A stretch of 64,000 bases of DNA, taken from positions 1 to 64,000 of the forward strand of contig JAAFIS010000004.1 of NCBI GenBank assembly GCA_013298695.1, in the 5' to 3' direction. The notes under the pieces were generated by a model, which saw only the letters and a program-made list of their open reading frames with translations, was not told where the DNA came from and ran no database searches. This document shows, one piece after another, positions 44,828 to 54,330 of this stretch; position 1 is the stretch's first letter; each line of letters starts with the position of its first letter. This DNA comes from Betaproteobacteria bacterium. Lineage in GTDB: Bacteria > Pseudomonadota > Gammaproteobacteria > Burkholderiales > Casimicrobiaceae. Both the position numbers and the translations under genes were made by a program.

Positions 44828-45856
44828 TTACATCACTGCTTTACCGGATGCGTCTGTAACTTTCTTCCACTCGTCGCGAATCAAATTGACCGTTGCGGGC
44901 GGCAGCGGAACATAATCGAGATCGCTTGCGGCCTTCGCGCCATTCTTGAATGCGAAATCGAAGAACTTGAGCACTTCACGCGACTGCTCTGGCTTCGAAG
45001 GTTTGGCGTATATCAGAATGAATGAAGCACCGGCCATTGGCCATGCGTTCTTGCCAGCTTGGTTGGTCAACACAACACCCATGCCAGGTGTGCCTTTCCA
45101 ATCAGCGTTCGCCGAAGCGGCGGCAAAGCTTACATCGTCTGGCGTCACAAAGTTGCCGTCGCGATTCTTCATTTGAATGTAGTCAAGCTTGTTTTTCTTA
45201 GCGTAAGCAAATTCAACGTAACCAATAGAGCCCTTGATGCGCTGAACATACTGCGCAACGCCTTCGTTGCCTTTGCCGCCCACGCCTTCCGGCCATGAGA
45301 CTGCGGTGCCAACGCCAACTTTGGTCTTCCACTCAGGCGACACTTTCGCCAAATAGTCCACAAACAAGAACGTAGTGCCCGATCCATCCGAGCGGCGAAC
45401 AACGGTGATTGGACCGTCAAGCTTCACGCCAGGATTTAAATCGGTGATGGCTTTTTCGTTCCAGTTTTTGATCTTACCCAAATAAATGTCGGCGAGAACT
45501 TCACCCGTCAATTTCAATTGACCCGGTGCCACGTTGTCCATGTTCGTAACGGGCACCACACCACCGATGATGGCCGGGAACTGAATCAAGCCGTCTTTGG
45601 CGAGATCTTCAGCTTTTAGCGGCATATCGGTCGCACCGAAATCAACCGTTTTCGACTGAATCTGTTTGATACCGCCGCCAGAGCCGATCGACTGATAGTT
45701 CATAGCGATGTTGGTCGCTTTTTTATAGTCATCCGCCCATTTCGCATAAATTGGAAAAGGGAAGGTTGCACCGGCGCCAGTGATGGTTTGTGCGTGTGCA
45801 GCGGCACTGATCGCGGTTACCGCCAAAAGCGCAGAAATTAATTTAATTGATCGCAT
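44828..45856 (-). CDS. pstS: periplasmic phosphate-binding protein PstS
   Basis: 342 residues with a signal peptide ending AAAHAQ. The mature start TITGAGATFPFPIYAKWADD and SIGSGGGIKQIQSKTVDFGATDMPL, VVRRSDGSGTTFLFVDYL are phosphate-contact regions of the family. The ATG at 45856 follows GTGGAA; a GTG four codons upstream is in frame. First gene of pstSCAB-phoU. I could not find a convincing PhoB box in the 150-bp gap upstream, so control by PhoB is assumed from the family only. Confidence 0.97.
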   Translation of the reverse strand: MRSIKLISALLAVTAISAAAHAQTITGAGATFPFPIYAKWADDYKKATNIAMNYQSIGSGGGIKQIQSKTVDFGATDMPLKAEDLAKDGLIQFPAIIGGVVPVTNMDNVAPGQLKLTGEVLADIYLGKIKNWNEKAITDLNPGVKLDGPITVVRRSDGSGTTFLFVDYLAKVSPEWKTKVGVGTAVSWPEGVGGKGNEGVAQYVQRIKGSIGYVEFAYAKKNKLDYIQMKNRDGNFVTPDDVSFAAASANADWKGTPGMGVVLTNQAGKNAWPMAGASFILIYAKPSKPEQSREVLKFFDFAFKNGAKAASDLDYVPLPPATVNLIRDEWKKVTDASGKAVM

Positions 45857-46005
45857 TATTTTTTCCACAAGATACGAGGAGAAGGAAATACCTTTCGGTC
45901 GCTTCGCATTTTGTGCAGAAATTATTACGGGAATATTTCACAAGACTGGCGCTCGATGAACCGTGTAAACTATATAAATCATTTACTCACATATAACTTT
46001 GAAAC

Positions 46006-46452
46006 ATGCCGACAATTTCCAAAGCGAAAACCCCGTTGCAAAAAGCTAGTAATGAAATTTCGAAACTATCGAAATCTTCAGTTAAGCGCCCGGTAGCCAC
46101 GCAAAAAAGTGCCAAACGCGCAAAACCCGTAGGTAGTGCCGTCGAACCTGCGCCCGCACCAAGCCCGTCCGCAAAAGCGACCACAGCGACCAAAGCAACC
46201 ACCGCCGTCGCACCGAAGATCGAGCCACGCCTCAAAGCGAAACTGGTGCGCGATAGCTTTACGCTGCCTGAGACGGACCACGATTTGATCAAACAGTGCA
46301 AAAAGCATGCGATCGCGAGCGGACGCGAAACCAAGAAAAGCGAAGTCGTGCGAGCTGCCATCCAAGTATTCGCGGCGCTGTCAGTTGCGCAACAACTCGC
46401 CGCTTACGAGAAATTACAGTCAATCTCCGTTGGGCGCCCGAAGTCAAAATAG
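46006..46452 (+). CDS. Lys/Ala-rich protein with ribbon-helix-helix-like C-terminus
   Basis: 148 residues. The first 75 are disordered and rich in Lys, Ala, Thr and Pro, resembling histone H1-like tails. The C-terminal part (AKLVRDSFTLPETDHDLIKQ, then RETKKSEVVRAAIQVFAAL) has the beta-strand plus two-helix outline of a ribbon-helix-helix DNA-binding domain. Similar proteins with KLVRDSFT occur widely in betaproteobacteria; function unknown. It is divergent from pstS, so it could be phosphate-linked (weak inference). No strong ribosome site is seen. Confidence 0.7.
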   Translation: MPTISKAKTPLQKASNEISKLSKSSVKRPVATQKSAKRAKPVGSAVEPAPAPSPSAKATTATKATTAVAPKIEPRLKAKLVRDSFTLPETDHDLIKQCKKHAIASGRETKKSEVVRAAIQVFAALSVAQQLAAYEKLQSISVGRPKSK

Positions 46453-46465
46453 CTTGGGCGAGCAT

Positions 46466-46750
46466 CTACTCCACTTGCGCGAATAGAGCTTCGGCTTCCG
46501 CGTTTTGATTGGCGCATGCGCTCGCTATGCAGTCGAGCGCACGCCGATCCGCGCGCGCTTGTGAATGCAAAAGTGCGCGTAACGATGGCGTGATCGATAC
46601 GTCTTGCTCTGCGAGTGTGCACTCGACGAGCGCAATCAGCCCGTAGGGCGCGATACAAACACACACGTCACCGCACAATACTCTGAGATTGAGCGCGTAA
46701 CACGCGGCGTTTAGTGCAGCGATATCTAAGTTGCTTTCACGGTTCACCAT
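46466..46750 (-). CDS. small protein of unknown function
   Basis: 94 residues, Ala/Cys-rich (LDIAALNAACYALNLRVLCG, LDCIASACANQNAEAEALFA). Seven cysteines and no signal peptide suggest a cytosolic, perhaps metal-binding, protein, but no motif is clear. An AGGAG ribosome site upstream of the ATG supports translation. It is convergent with the preceding gene and divergent from the phosphatidylserine-decarboxylase-like gene. Confidence 0.5.
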   Translation of the reverse strand: MVNRESNLDIAALNAACYALNLRVLCGDVCVCIAPYGLIALVECTLAEQDVSITPSLRALLHSQARADRRALDCIASACANQNAEAEALFAQVE

Positions 46751-46878
46751 TGCGCGCTCCTATCTGACTGACGGTGCGAATCGTCGTTGCCGCCGATGAC
46801 ATTCGCGTGACAACATCGTCATCTGTTCGACACACCACGCGAAGAACATGCGCTACTTCAGCAATTCAAGCTTCGCGC

Positions 46879-47901
46879 ATGTCAGTCCATCAATATGTTG
46901 AGCGAACAAGAAATCAGATTGCCGACGAGCGATTGATCGCCGATCAAATCATCCGTTTTCTCTACAACCAAAGCCGTGATGAACCCGGCTTTCTGCAGCG
47001 TGCATTGGCGACGGGCGTCATCACCGACGCGCTCGCGTACTGGCAATTTGATCGCCGCGTCGCTGCAGGTTCGGAAGTGATCGCAAACACCGCGCACCGA
47101 ATGATGGTGCGTGAAAGCGAGCTGCTAGTGCCCTACTCGCGGATGCAAACGCTTCGTGAATTGTTTGAACGACAAATTCGTTATTGGGACACGCGGCCAC
47201 TTCCCGAGCAAACGCGCTGTATCGTCTCGCCTGCTGATGGAAAATTATTGCCTTTTGCGGCGTTTTCGCGCGAGGCGTTGCCAATCAAATCGCGTTTTCT
47301 GAAGATCGACGCGTTACTTGCTGGCGTGAATCCTTGGGCATCATCCCGCCCGAGCGCACAGCACGCGCTGGCTGGCGTTGTTGTTCGGCTTACGCCTGAT
47401 GTCTACCACTACACCCACGCTCCTGTGGCGGGCATTGTCAGGAAGCGCGTCACTCTCGAAGGCGCGTTTCATTCGTGCAATCCGACTGCGCTGGTGCGCT
47501 TTGAAGGATCGTACGCACTAAATAGACGCGTTGTGACCGTCTACGACACCAACGTTCACGGCGGAAGCGGCGTCGGACATGTGGTGCAAGTGGATGTTGT
47601 CGCGATGATGATTGGCGACATTGAATCTCGCTTTAGCACGCATCGCTACGATCACCCACGTGAACTGCAAGCGGGAGATTTCGTGCCACGCGGCGCACCG
47701 GTTTCTCTGTTTCGCCCGGGGAGTAGCACCAGCATTGTGCTGTGGGACGGTAAGCGGTGTTCGGTTGCAGAAGAGTTACTTGCCAACGCAAAGCGAGCGG
47801 ACGTGAAAAGCCGATTCTCGGAATGGCTTGGTCAACCCTGGGCGGAAACCTCGGTAGCGGTTCGTCAAGCTATTTCTGAAACCATCTTTGAGGACAAGTG
47901 A
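46879..47901 (+). CDS. phosphatidylserine decarboxylase-like proenzyme
   Basis: About 340 residues. The decarboxylase core has SPADGKLLPF (catalytic Asp), YHYTHAPVAGIVRK (His), and VYDTNVHGGSGVGHVVQVDV. The self-cleavage site is PGSST near the C-terminus, where the family motif is LGST or GSST and the second Ser becomes the pyruvoyl group. It normally makes phosphatidylethanolamine, or in relatives decarboxylates other seryl or amino-acid substrates. The start is uncertain: the frame is open from 46774, and I chose the ATG before SVHQYVERTR. Its stop overlaps the next gene (GTGA). No obvious N-terminal membrane helix, unlike classical PSD. Confidence 0.85.
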   Translation: MSVHQYVERTRNQIADERLIADQIIRFLYNQSRDEPGFLQRALATGVITDALAYWQFDRRVAAGSEVIANTAHRMMVRESELLVPYSRMQTLRELFERQIRYWDTRPLPEQTRCIVSPADGKLLPFAAFSREALPIKSRFLKIDALLAGVNPWASSRPSAQHALAGVVVRLTPDVYHYTHAPVAGIVRKRVTLEGAFHSCNPTALVRFEGSYALNRRVVTVYDTNVHGGSGVGHVVQVDVVAMMIGDIESRFSTHRYDHPRELQAGDFVPRGAPVSLFRPGSSTSIVLWDGKRCSVAEELLANAKRADVKSRFSEWLGQPWAETSVAVRQAISETIFEDK

Positions 47902-48983
47902 ATATGACAGACTTTCTCTCAATTGAGTTTGGCATCGCGCTGCTCGCGCTAAGCGCTGTGATCGTATTCCGATGGGGCTTCAAACATTTACCTGGGGAAG
48001 GATGGCAGTTCGCCGTCGCGATCCCCGCAAGAGTGGATGGCGCGGAAGGCAAGTACTGGCCCGCCGTCAACATTACTTTCTACGGAGTTATCTCCAGCGC
48101 TGCTTACGCGCTGTCTTTGCTGCTCTATGTCTTTTTGATGGGTGCCACCGGGCAACCATTCGCGCCCGCTGCACTGTTCGTTGCGATTCTGCTGCTGGTC
48201 GGCATCCCTGCGTCAAAAATCGTTGCGCGCTGGGTAGAAGGCGCAGCGGGCCACACGATTGGCGGAGCCGTGTTTGCAGTGCTGGTAGCCGCAATGCCCG
48301 CGATGGCGATCACTCAGGCGGTCGCAAAGTTTCTAGGCTGGCACGCGTTTAGTCCTGCTGCGTTGACCGCTGCGGCGGCTATTGCATACGTCCTTGGCGA
48401 AGCAATTGGGCGGCTTGCATGTTTGTCATTTGGATGTTGCTACGGACGCCCTATCGACACGTGCACTTCGCTACAGAAAGCGCTCTATTCAAAATTCACA
48501 GAAACCTATCGCGGACGCTTTAAGAAAATTGCTTTCGCCGGAGGCCTACATGATCGCGCGGTGATCGCGGTGCAATCCATCGCGTGTGCGCTGCTGTTCG
48601 GATTATTTCTCATCTCACTCTGGCTGTTCTGGCGCGGTCATTTCGCCATGAGTTTGATTGTTGCGCTCGGCGGATCGCAACTTTGGCGAGCGTACTCGGA
48701 GCAACTTCGGGCCGACTACCGCGGGCGCGATGGATTTACGTTGTATCAAGCCATGGCGCTAGTCGGTGCCGCACTCTCGGCCGCTTTCGCCGCAATCTAC
48801 GCGCAGCCAAGCGATGCTCAGATCGTCGCCCTTGCCGCTCGCGGATGGACTGCGATTGTGCGCGTCGAAGTGCTCGTTGCATGCCAAGCGCTCGCGGTCA
48901 TGATTCTTTTTTATATGGGGCGCAGCTCCATCACGTCGTCTCGCCTAGAACTCGTACTCAATGCACCCTCTCCGAAATCCTAG
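47898..48983 (+). CDS. Lgt-like (prolipoprotein diacylglyceryl transferase family) membrane protein
   Basis: 361-residue integral membrane protein with about seven to eight helices. The segment EAIGRLACLSFGCCYGRPID parallels the Lgt signature (GRxxNFxNGExxGR), with its Arg and Gly-Arg kept but Asn/Glu replaced by a Cys-rich SFGCCYGRP. Lgt proper moves diacylglycerol from phosphatidylglycerol to lipoprotein cysteines; this divergent relative may use another acceptor. The GTG start overlaps the PSD-like stop (GTGA); an ATG two codons later is possible. Its 3' end overlaps the next gene by 23 nt. A housekeeping lgt is expected elsewhere in the genome. Confidence 0.7.
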   Translation: MNMTDFLSIEFGIALLALSAVIVFRWGFKHLPGEGWQFAVAIPARVDGAEGKYWPAVNITFYGVISSAAYALSLLLYVFLMGATGQPFAPAALFVAILLLVGIPASKIVARWVEGAAGHTIGGAVFAVLVAAMPAMAITQAVAKFLGWHAFSPAALTAAAAIAYVLGEAIGRLACLSFGCCYGRPIDTCTSLQKALYSKFTETYRGRFKKIAFAGGLHDRAVIAVQSIACALLFGLFLISLWLFWRGHFAMSLIVALGGSQLWRAYSEQLRADYRGRDGFTLYQAMALVGAALSAAFAAIYAQPSDAQIVALAARGWTAIVRVEVLVACQALAVMILFYMGRSSITSSRLELVLNAPSPKS

Positions 48984-50097
48984 ACCCCATTTCTCGTTAG
49001 CCACTCGACTGTGGCCAATCGCCTGTGCGCTGTTCGCAAGTTTCGTTTTCAAACCGCTGTATGCGCGAGATATCGTGATCGCTCAAAGTCTTGACCTTTC
49101 GGGGCAAACCAACCTCGGCAAAGACTTCTCCAACGGCATCCGCACCTACTTCGACGCGATTAATAACCGCGGTGGCGTGCGCGGAAGAAAAATCACGTTC
49201 GTTCAGCTCGATGATTCAGGTGCGCCGGAAAAAACGGTGGAAAACATCACGAAACTTCTGCGCGAAAACGAAGTGGATGTGCTGATCGGCCCAACGTCTG
49301 CGAGAAGTTATCTCGCAGCGCTCAGTGCGAAGCCGTTCTCGTCTAGTAACGTGGCATTGCTGGGTGCGCCGACCGGCATTCGAACCAACACCGGTGAGAG
49401 CGCGCGAGTTTTGCATGTTCGCGCAAGCTACCGCGATGAAGCGCGTCAACTTATCGCTCACGCAACCAAAGTGCTCGGTGCACGCAGCGTGGCGCTAGTT
49501 CGCGGTGAGGGCGAAGAATCGGAATTTGCTGCGGCAGCATTCCGGGAAGAAGCTCGCTTGCAAAATCTTCAGCTCGCGTTTGATGGTGATGCTACGCAAT
49601 GGCAAGCGCGCCGAGCTCAAAACTCCGCGCTTGAAGCCGTAGTCATTTCCGGTGACGCCATTGGTGTAGCGCCGCTGCTGACGCACGCGCGCGCCACCGC
49701 GCGCAATGCAACGTTGTTTGGATTCTCTACCGTGGATCATCGCACGTTGTTGGAGCTCTCGAAAACGGCTGCAATCGGGATGATCTTGAGCCAAGCGATG
49801 CCCTCTGCTGAAAAAACCGTGCATTCATTCCAGCGCGAGCATCGCCAATTTATGAAAACCTATCGTGATGAACCCCCTTCCTTGCACACGCTTGAAGGTT
49901 ATGTGGTGGCACGTGCGTTGGTTGGTGCACTCAATCGAGTTGACGGCGAACCCACCGCTGAGCGCGTAACCGCAGTGCTCAAACGAGGCGTCGCGCTTGA
50001 ACTTGGCGCACTAAACATAAACGCCCGGGCTGACAACGATTCAATTCGATTCGTGAATCTGTCGGCGATTTCAAAACGCGGTGAACTCATCGACTAG
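48961..50097 (+). CDS. type I periplasmic binding protein (branched-chain amino-acid receptor-like)
   Basis: 378 residues with a long leader (hydrophobic WPIACALFASFVFKPLYA) and a type I binding fold: IVIAQSLDLSGQTNLGKDFS, YFDAINNRGGVRGRKITFV, DVLIGPTSARSYLAAL and VPLLTHA-like hinge segments, as in LivJ/HmgA-type receptors. It has no transporter genes beside it; instead it overlaps the Lgt-like gene and so belongs to a three-gene operon with lipid-modifying enzymes. It may sense a ligand rather than import it (inference). The ATG lies inside the preceding gene. Confidence 0.8.
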   Translation: MHPLRNPRPHFSLATRLWPIACALFASFVFKPLYARDIVIAQSLDLSGQTNLGKDFSNGIRTYFDAINNRGGVRGRKITFVQLDDSGAPEKTVENITKLLRENEVDVLIGPTSARSYLAALSAKPFSSSNVALLGAPTGIRTNTGESARVLHVRASYRDEARQLIAHATKVLGARSVALVRGEGEESEFAAAAFREEARLQNLQLAFDGDATQWQARRAQNSALEAVVISGDAIGVAPLLTHARATARNATLFGFSTVDHRTLLELSKTAAIGMILSQAMPSAEKTVHSFQREHRQFMKTYRDEPPSLHTLEGYVVARALVGALNRVDGEPTAERVTAVLKRGVALELGALNINARADNDSIRFVNLSAISKRGELID

Positions 50098-50162
50098 CGG
50101 TGCAGCCTAACGACAACTATCCGCAAATCAGACCATCCGGCTCGTTAAGCGTAACGTCAACT

Positions 50163-50245
50163 CGAATGGGCGAAGCGGTCAATTGATCATGTTATCCAAA
50201 ATAAACGTATTTAGCACGCTAGCCCAATAAAATAAGCGCTTTAGC
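50163..50245. repeat. bipartite palindromic element, copy G
   Basis: Arm cgaatgggcgaa (50163-50174) and arm tagcccaataaaataagcgct (50220-50240) are 45 bp apart. It lies in the 245-bp gap upstream of ppk. Confidence 0.65.
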
Positions 50246-50342
50246 GTATGTCCTGTGAGATAAATTCGCAACCAACGACTGTCGTCAATTTGTAACGTAG
50301 CGCAGTCATATTCAGTGTGAATAAAAAATTGGGAAGACCGCT

Positions 50343-52412
50343 GTGTTTCCGCTAATCAATCGCGAGCGCTCGTTGCTTGCGTTCAACGAACGCGTGCTGG
50401 CGCAGTGTGAATTGCCATGGACGCCGCCGCTAGAACGGCTGCGCTACCTCACCATTGTCAGCGCGAATCTTGACGAGTTGTTTGAGGTTCGTATTGCAGA
50501 GTTGAATCAAAAACTCGACGCACTCGAATTGGCTGGGTCTACCGACGCGTCCGCTTTGCGCGCAAGTCTTCTTGACGTGGCCGATCATGCGCACGCGCTG
50601 GTAGAAAAGCAGTATCGAATACTCGATCAAACGGTGTTACCCGCGCTCGCGGAACACAACATCATTCTGGTGCGAGACGCTGGGTTGAACGCTGAACAAC
50701 GGCGTTGGGTCGTGGCTACCTTCAAGCGCGAGGTCGCGCCGGTGATGACGCCGATTGGCCTTGATTCCGCGCATCCGTTTCCCACCGTTGCGAACAAGGG
50801 CCTGCACTACATCGTAGAGCTCGCTTCAACGCGAACAGCTGCGAAGCGATCCGTCGCAATCGTTAAAGTGCCGCGCAGTTTGCCGCGCGTTTTAGAGTTG
50901 CCATCAAAGAATGGGCAACGCTTTTTCGTGTTGCTTTCTACCGTCATTCAATCGGAACTTTCGAGCCTGTTCCCGGGGCGCGTGGTAACAGATTTTTCGC
51001 AATTTCGCGTGACCCGAGATAGTGACTTGTGGGTTGGTGAAGAAGAGACAGACTTGCGCCGCGCGCTAACCGGTCAGTTGCGCCGCCGACCCTTCGGCCA
51101 GCCGGTGCGCCTCGAAATCAACGCCGATTGCAGCGAATCAATGGTCGAGTTGCTGCGATCACAATTCAAAATCGAGCAGCACGAGGTGTACCGCGTCAAC
51201 GGGCCTGTGAATCTCGCGCGACTGCAAGCGCTTGGCGAGATTGCCGATGATCCGACCCTGCGTTTTCCGACGATCATCGCGTCGCGATCAGGTCCATCGG
51301 TACACGGCAGCGCGTTATTTGATTCGTTGAAGCGTGGGGATGTGTTGGTGCATCACCCGTATCAATCGTTTGATGCGGTCATTGATTTTCTGCGCGTCGC
51401 AGTTGAAGATCCTGATGTCATTGCGATCAAGCAAACGATCTATCGCACGGGGAGTAAATCGGTATTGATGGATTTGCTGCTTGAAGCGGTGCGTCGTGGG
51501 AAAGAAGTCACCGTTGTGCTTGAACTCAAAGCAAGGTTTGACGAGGAAACCAATATCAACTGGGCCGACAAATTAGAACAAGCTGGCGCGCATGTGGTGT
51601 ACGGTTTGGTGGGGTTAAAAACCCATGCCAAAATGCTGCTTGTGCTGCGGCGCGAAGGCAAGAGCGCGAAAAATATTCACCCTTACGTCCACGTCGGCAC
51701 CGGTAACTACAACCCCGGCACTTCGCGCTTCTACACCGACTTCGGCCTACTCACCGCAAACCGATTGATCGGTAACGACGTTGCCGCAATCTTTCATCAC
51801 CTCACGAGTCTTACGCATCCGCCGCGGCTGAACGCGCTATGGTGGTCACCGCACACAATGCGCAATGAAATGCTCGCAGCCATTGATGCCGAAATAGCAA
51901 ACGCGACAGCGGGTCGTCCAGCGCGTGTGATGGCTAAAGTCAACACCCTGAGCGACGAACTCATCATCGAAGCACTTTATCGCGCGAGTGCGGTGGGCGT
52001 GAAGATTGAGCTGATTGTGCGCGGCGCATGTTGCCTTGCACCACAGCAGCTTCGCGTATCGATGAACATTCGTGTGCGCTCCATCGTGGGCCGTTATCTA
52101 GAACATTCACGCGTGTACTATTTCGAAAACAATGGCGACCCGCGTGTGTTTATTTCTAGCGCAGATTGGATGAGTCGCAATCTGGATCGTCGCGTTGAGG
52201 TGGCCGCCCCCATTCTTGATAAGGCGCTCCGCGATCGTGTGATCGAAGAAGCGTTCACCATCGCGCTTAAAGACAATCATAGCGCGTGGACGTTGTTGAG
52301 AAACGGCGCTTATAAGCTGGTTCAACCGCCTCGCGGACACGCCGCACTCTCGATGCAGTCGACGTTAGCGGCTCGATGGGCTGCACCCGCCGTTGAGCCC
52401 GCAAGCTCATGA
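50343..52412 (+). CDS. ppk: polyphosphate kinase 1
   Basis: 689-residue membrane-associated enzyme that makes polyphosphate from ATP. N domain (FPLINRERSLLAFNERVLAQ), H domain, and two phospholipase-D-like C domains. The catalytic His is in GLKTHAKMLLVLRRE, with the second conserved His in YLEHSRVYYFEN; YVHVGTGNYNPGTSRFYTDF binds ATP. GTG start at 50343. The stop overlaps the sixA start by 4 nt (ATGA). It is next to the pst operon, consistent with phosphate storage. Confidence 0.97.
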   Translation: MFPLINRERSLLAFNERVLAQCELPWTPPLERLRYLTIVSANLDELFEVRIAELNQKLDALELAGSTDASALRASLLDVADHAHALVEKQYRILDQTVLPALAEHNIILVRDAGLNAEQRRWVVATFKREVAPVMTPIGLDSAHPFPTVANKGLHYIVELASTRTAAKRSVAIVKVPRSLPRVLELPSKNGQRFFVLLSTVIQSELSSLFPGRVVTDFSQFRVTRDSDLWVGEEETDLRRALTGQLRRRPFGQPVRLEINADCSESMVELLRSQFKIEQHEVYRVNGPVNLARLQALGEIADDPTLRFPTIIASRSGPSVHGSALFDSLKRGDVLVHHPYQSFDAVIDFLRVAVEDPDVIAIKQTIYRTGSKSVLMDLLLEAVRRGKEVTVVLELKARFDEETNINWADKLEQAGAHVVYGLVGLKTHAKMLLVLRREGKSAKNIHPYVHVGTGNYNPGTSRFYTDFGLLTANRLIGNDVAAIFHHLTSLTHPPRLNALWWSPHTMRNEMLAAIDAEIANATAGRPARVMAKVNTLSDELIIEALYRASAVGVKIELIVRGACCLAPQQLRVSMNIRVRSIVGRYLEHSRVYYFENNGDPRVFISSADWMSRNLDRRVEVAAPILDKALRDRVIEEAFTIALKDNHSAWTLLRNGAYKLVQPPRGHAALSMQSTLAARWAAPAVEPASS

Positions 52413-52876
52413 GCGATTTGATTCTCTGGCGACATGCGGAAGCCTTCGATGCGCTCGAATCACAATCTGATTTAGAACGCAAACTCACCGTGAAGGGGCA
52501 GCGCAATGCCGAGCGCGTTGCGCACTGGTTGGATCGCAATTTGCCGCAGCGCTGCCGAGTGTTTGCGAGCGAAGCGAAGCGATCACAGCAAACCGCGCAT
52601 TGCCTACCGCGCAAATTTAAGGTGCTGCCCACGATCAATCCTGATGCCACTGCGCAACAGGTTTTTGCTGCCGTCGGTTGGCCTGAATGCGATGACACGA
52701 TTGTCGTTGTCGGCCATCAGCCTTGGATCGGCGAATGCATCGCGACACTTTTGCACGTCAATCACGTAAACGGAATGAGTGTGAAGAAGGGTGCAGCGTG
52801 GTGGTTTCAGCGGCGCGTTAAAGACGATTTGCCTGAAGTTAGCGTGCGTGCAGTCATCTCGCCAGAGCTTTTGTAA
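52409..52876 (+). CDS. sixA: SixA-type phosphohistidine phosphatase
   Basis: 155-residue histidine-phosphatase-fold protein. The catalytic motif is LILWRHAEA near the N-terminus (RHG/RHA with the nucleophilic His), and the second His is in VVVGHQPWIGECIATLL. The length fits SixA. Coupled to ppk by an ATGA overlap, an arrangement common in betaproteobacteria, suggesting control of phospho-signalling along with polyphosphate. Confidence 0.92.
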   Translation: MSDLILWRHAEAFDALESQSDLERKLTVKGQRNAERVAHWLDRNLPQRCRVFASEAKRSQQTAHCLPRKFKVLPTINPDATAQQVFAAVGWPECDDTIVVVGHQPWIGECIATLLHVNHVNGMSVKKGAAWWFQRRVKDDLPEVSVRAVISPELL

Positions 52877-52898
52877 CTCATATGGGCTTTGAGCCACT

Positions 52899-52990
52899 AA
52901 ACCCAGTTACATTGGGCGATAGTCACATTTTATCGCGTTTACGATAACTTAGTTTTGTGTTACGTAGCCCAGGAAATGTCGGGCGTAGCG
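52899..52990. repeat. bipartite palindromic element, copy H
   Basis: Arm acccagttacattgggcgat (52901-52920) and arm tagcccaggaaatgtcgggcgta (52965-52987) are 44 bp apart. It separates the convergent sixA and olsB genes and encodes the last residues of the latter. Confidence 0.75.
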
Positions 52991-53755
52991 CGGTTGCATT
53001 TGCTGGACAGAGAGCAGCACAAAAAAGTCCGCGCAATCGAACTGTGGATCCCAAGCCGGTTCACCACAAATCCATGCGCCAAGACGCAAGTACCCCTGCA
53101 AGAGAGCCGGCATTTCGGGCTTCACGCCATTGGGATCACCCAGCGGCGGCAACCCGTGAAGCGGCTCGATTCGGAATTCTTCAGGCGCTAGATGAGCTGC
53201 GAGCAAACGCGCACGTAACGCGCCAAGATTGTTGGCACCGCGCTCAAGCGGAACGCTCGCGCAACCGGCGAGATACTTGACTTGATTGTCGCGCACGTAG
53301 CGACCGAGCCCTGACCACAACCGCGCGAGCACCACAGAGCCCTCAGCGTTGCGATACGCAGGGTGAACGCAGGCGCGGCCGACTTCAAACATGTCATTTT
53401 CAATCGACCGAAGCGCGTCCAGTCTGAATTCAGTTTCCGAATATCGCTTCGCAAGCTGACGCGCGCCCCAGGGCGGCAAAATTCGATACGTGCCCACCAC
53501 TTTATCGCGCCATTCATCGACCACCACGAGATGCTCGCAGTAGGCGTCGAACTCATCAAGATCACGGCCGTCATGGCGATCAAGATCGGCGCCCATCTCC
53601 TCACAAAACACTTTGTATCGCAGGCGAAGTGCCGCATTGATAAGTGCGGCATCGCGGGCAATACTGACAGAGAAACGCGTTGTTGATTCAACGCTTGAGA
53701 CGACTGAGCCGGTCTGTAGTTGCATGAGCGCCATCGCGGAAGAGAGATGCAACAA
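52949..53755 (-). CDS. olsB: OlsB-like ornithine-acyl-ACP N-acyltransferase (GNAT fold)
   Basis: 268 residues. Matches the hemolysin/OlsB family pattern: ALRLRYKVFCEEMGAD, DEFDAYCEHLVVVD, MFEVGRACVHPAYRN, PLPPLGDPNGVKP-type, and LLQGYLRLGAWICGEPAWDP with CADFFVLL. OlsB makes lyso-ornithine lipid, a phosphorus-free membrane lipid often induced by phosphate starvation, which fits the nearby pst and ppk genes (inference). OlsA was not seen. The start is uncertain (TTG at 53755, or ATG at 53734 or 53725). The C-terminal 10-14 residues come from repeat copy H. Confidence 0.85.
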   Translation of the reverse strand: MLHLSSAMALMQLQTGSVVSSVESTTRFSVSIARDAALINAALRLRYKVFCEEMGADLDRHDGRDLDEFDAYCEHLVVVDEWRDKVVGTYRILPPWGARQLAKRYSETEFRLDALRSIENDMFEVGRACVHPAYRNAEGSVVLARLWSGLGRYVRDNQVKYLAGCASVPLERGANNLGALRARLLAAHLAPEEFRIEPLHGLPPLGDPNGVKPEMPALLQGYLRLGAWICGEPAWDPQFDCADFFVLLSVQQMQPRYARHFLGYVTQN

Positions 53756-54330
53756 CTGTAGGTTTCGCTGATGACGATTGCGCTACATTTTCGCGACGCT
53801 TCAATGACTCTGCACCAGTCAGTGTCACTGCGCTGTCATCTGAGCGCAGCAAAATTTAGCTGTGATCTTGAGATTGTTTATCGGTAGTGATCGCGCACGA
53901 TGGTTGCGACGCTCTCAATGTGCAGTCTGTTTATCGAAGCGTTTCGATAAATGCCCATGCGGTGCAATCGCGCTGCCGCACGAGCCGAGGTCACGGCACG
54001 CCGCACAAGTGTTCCGCGCGCGGTCGCGAGGCGCAAGTCATCCAAACACGATTTCAACATCAGGTGAGGAAAATTCGAGCGGCTCAATCGTGGCAATGTC
54101 TTTCCACATGTCGACGGCTGTCGTGCGAGTTTCGTGAGCCATGACGCGCTGCTTGATGTCTGCTGTGCAGCGATTGCAGTCGGTCAAGCCGGTTGCCCTG
54201 AGACGCAGCAAACGGCCAGAAGCGGACTGTCACTTTCGCCACGCCCGTGATTTACGCGCGATACAAGCCTATCGCCTCAATGAGTGGTTTCGATCGTTCC
54301 TTGTCTTCCGGCGGGCTGAGATGTGAACTT
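53756..54330. other. 575-bp stretch without a supportable gene
   Basis: Between olsB and the CrtO-like remnant. Only short, overlapping frames occur, without ribosome sites or family-like sequence. There is no tRNA-like cloverleaf or terminator I can support. It may be decayed coding sequence. Confidence 0.4.

Noticed and set aside
45869-46005. PhoB box upstream of pstS
   Set aside because: I looked for CTGTCAT-type direct repeats and saw only weak resemblance, so no site is claimed.
53756-54330. Small ORFs of 60-91 codons in the gap after olsB
   Set aside because: No ribosome sites, overlapping on both strands, and no recognisable protein features.
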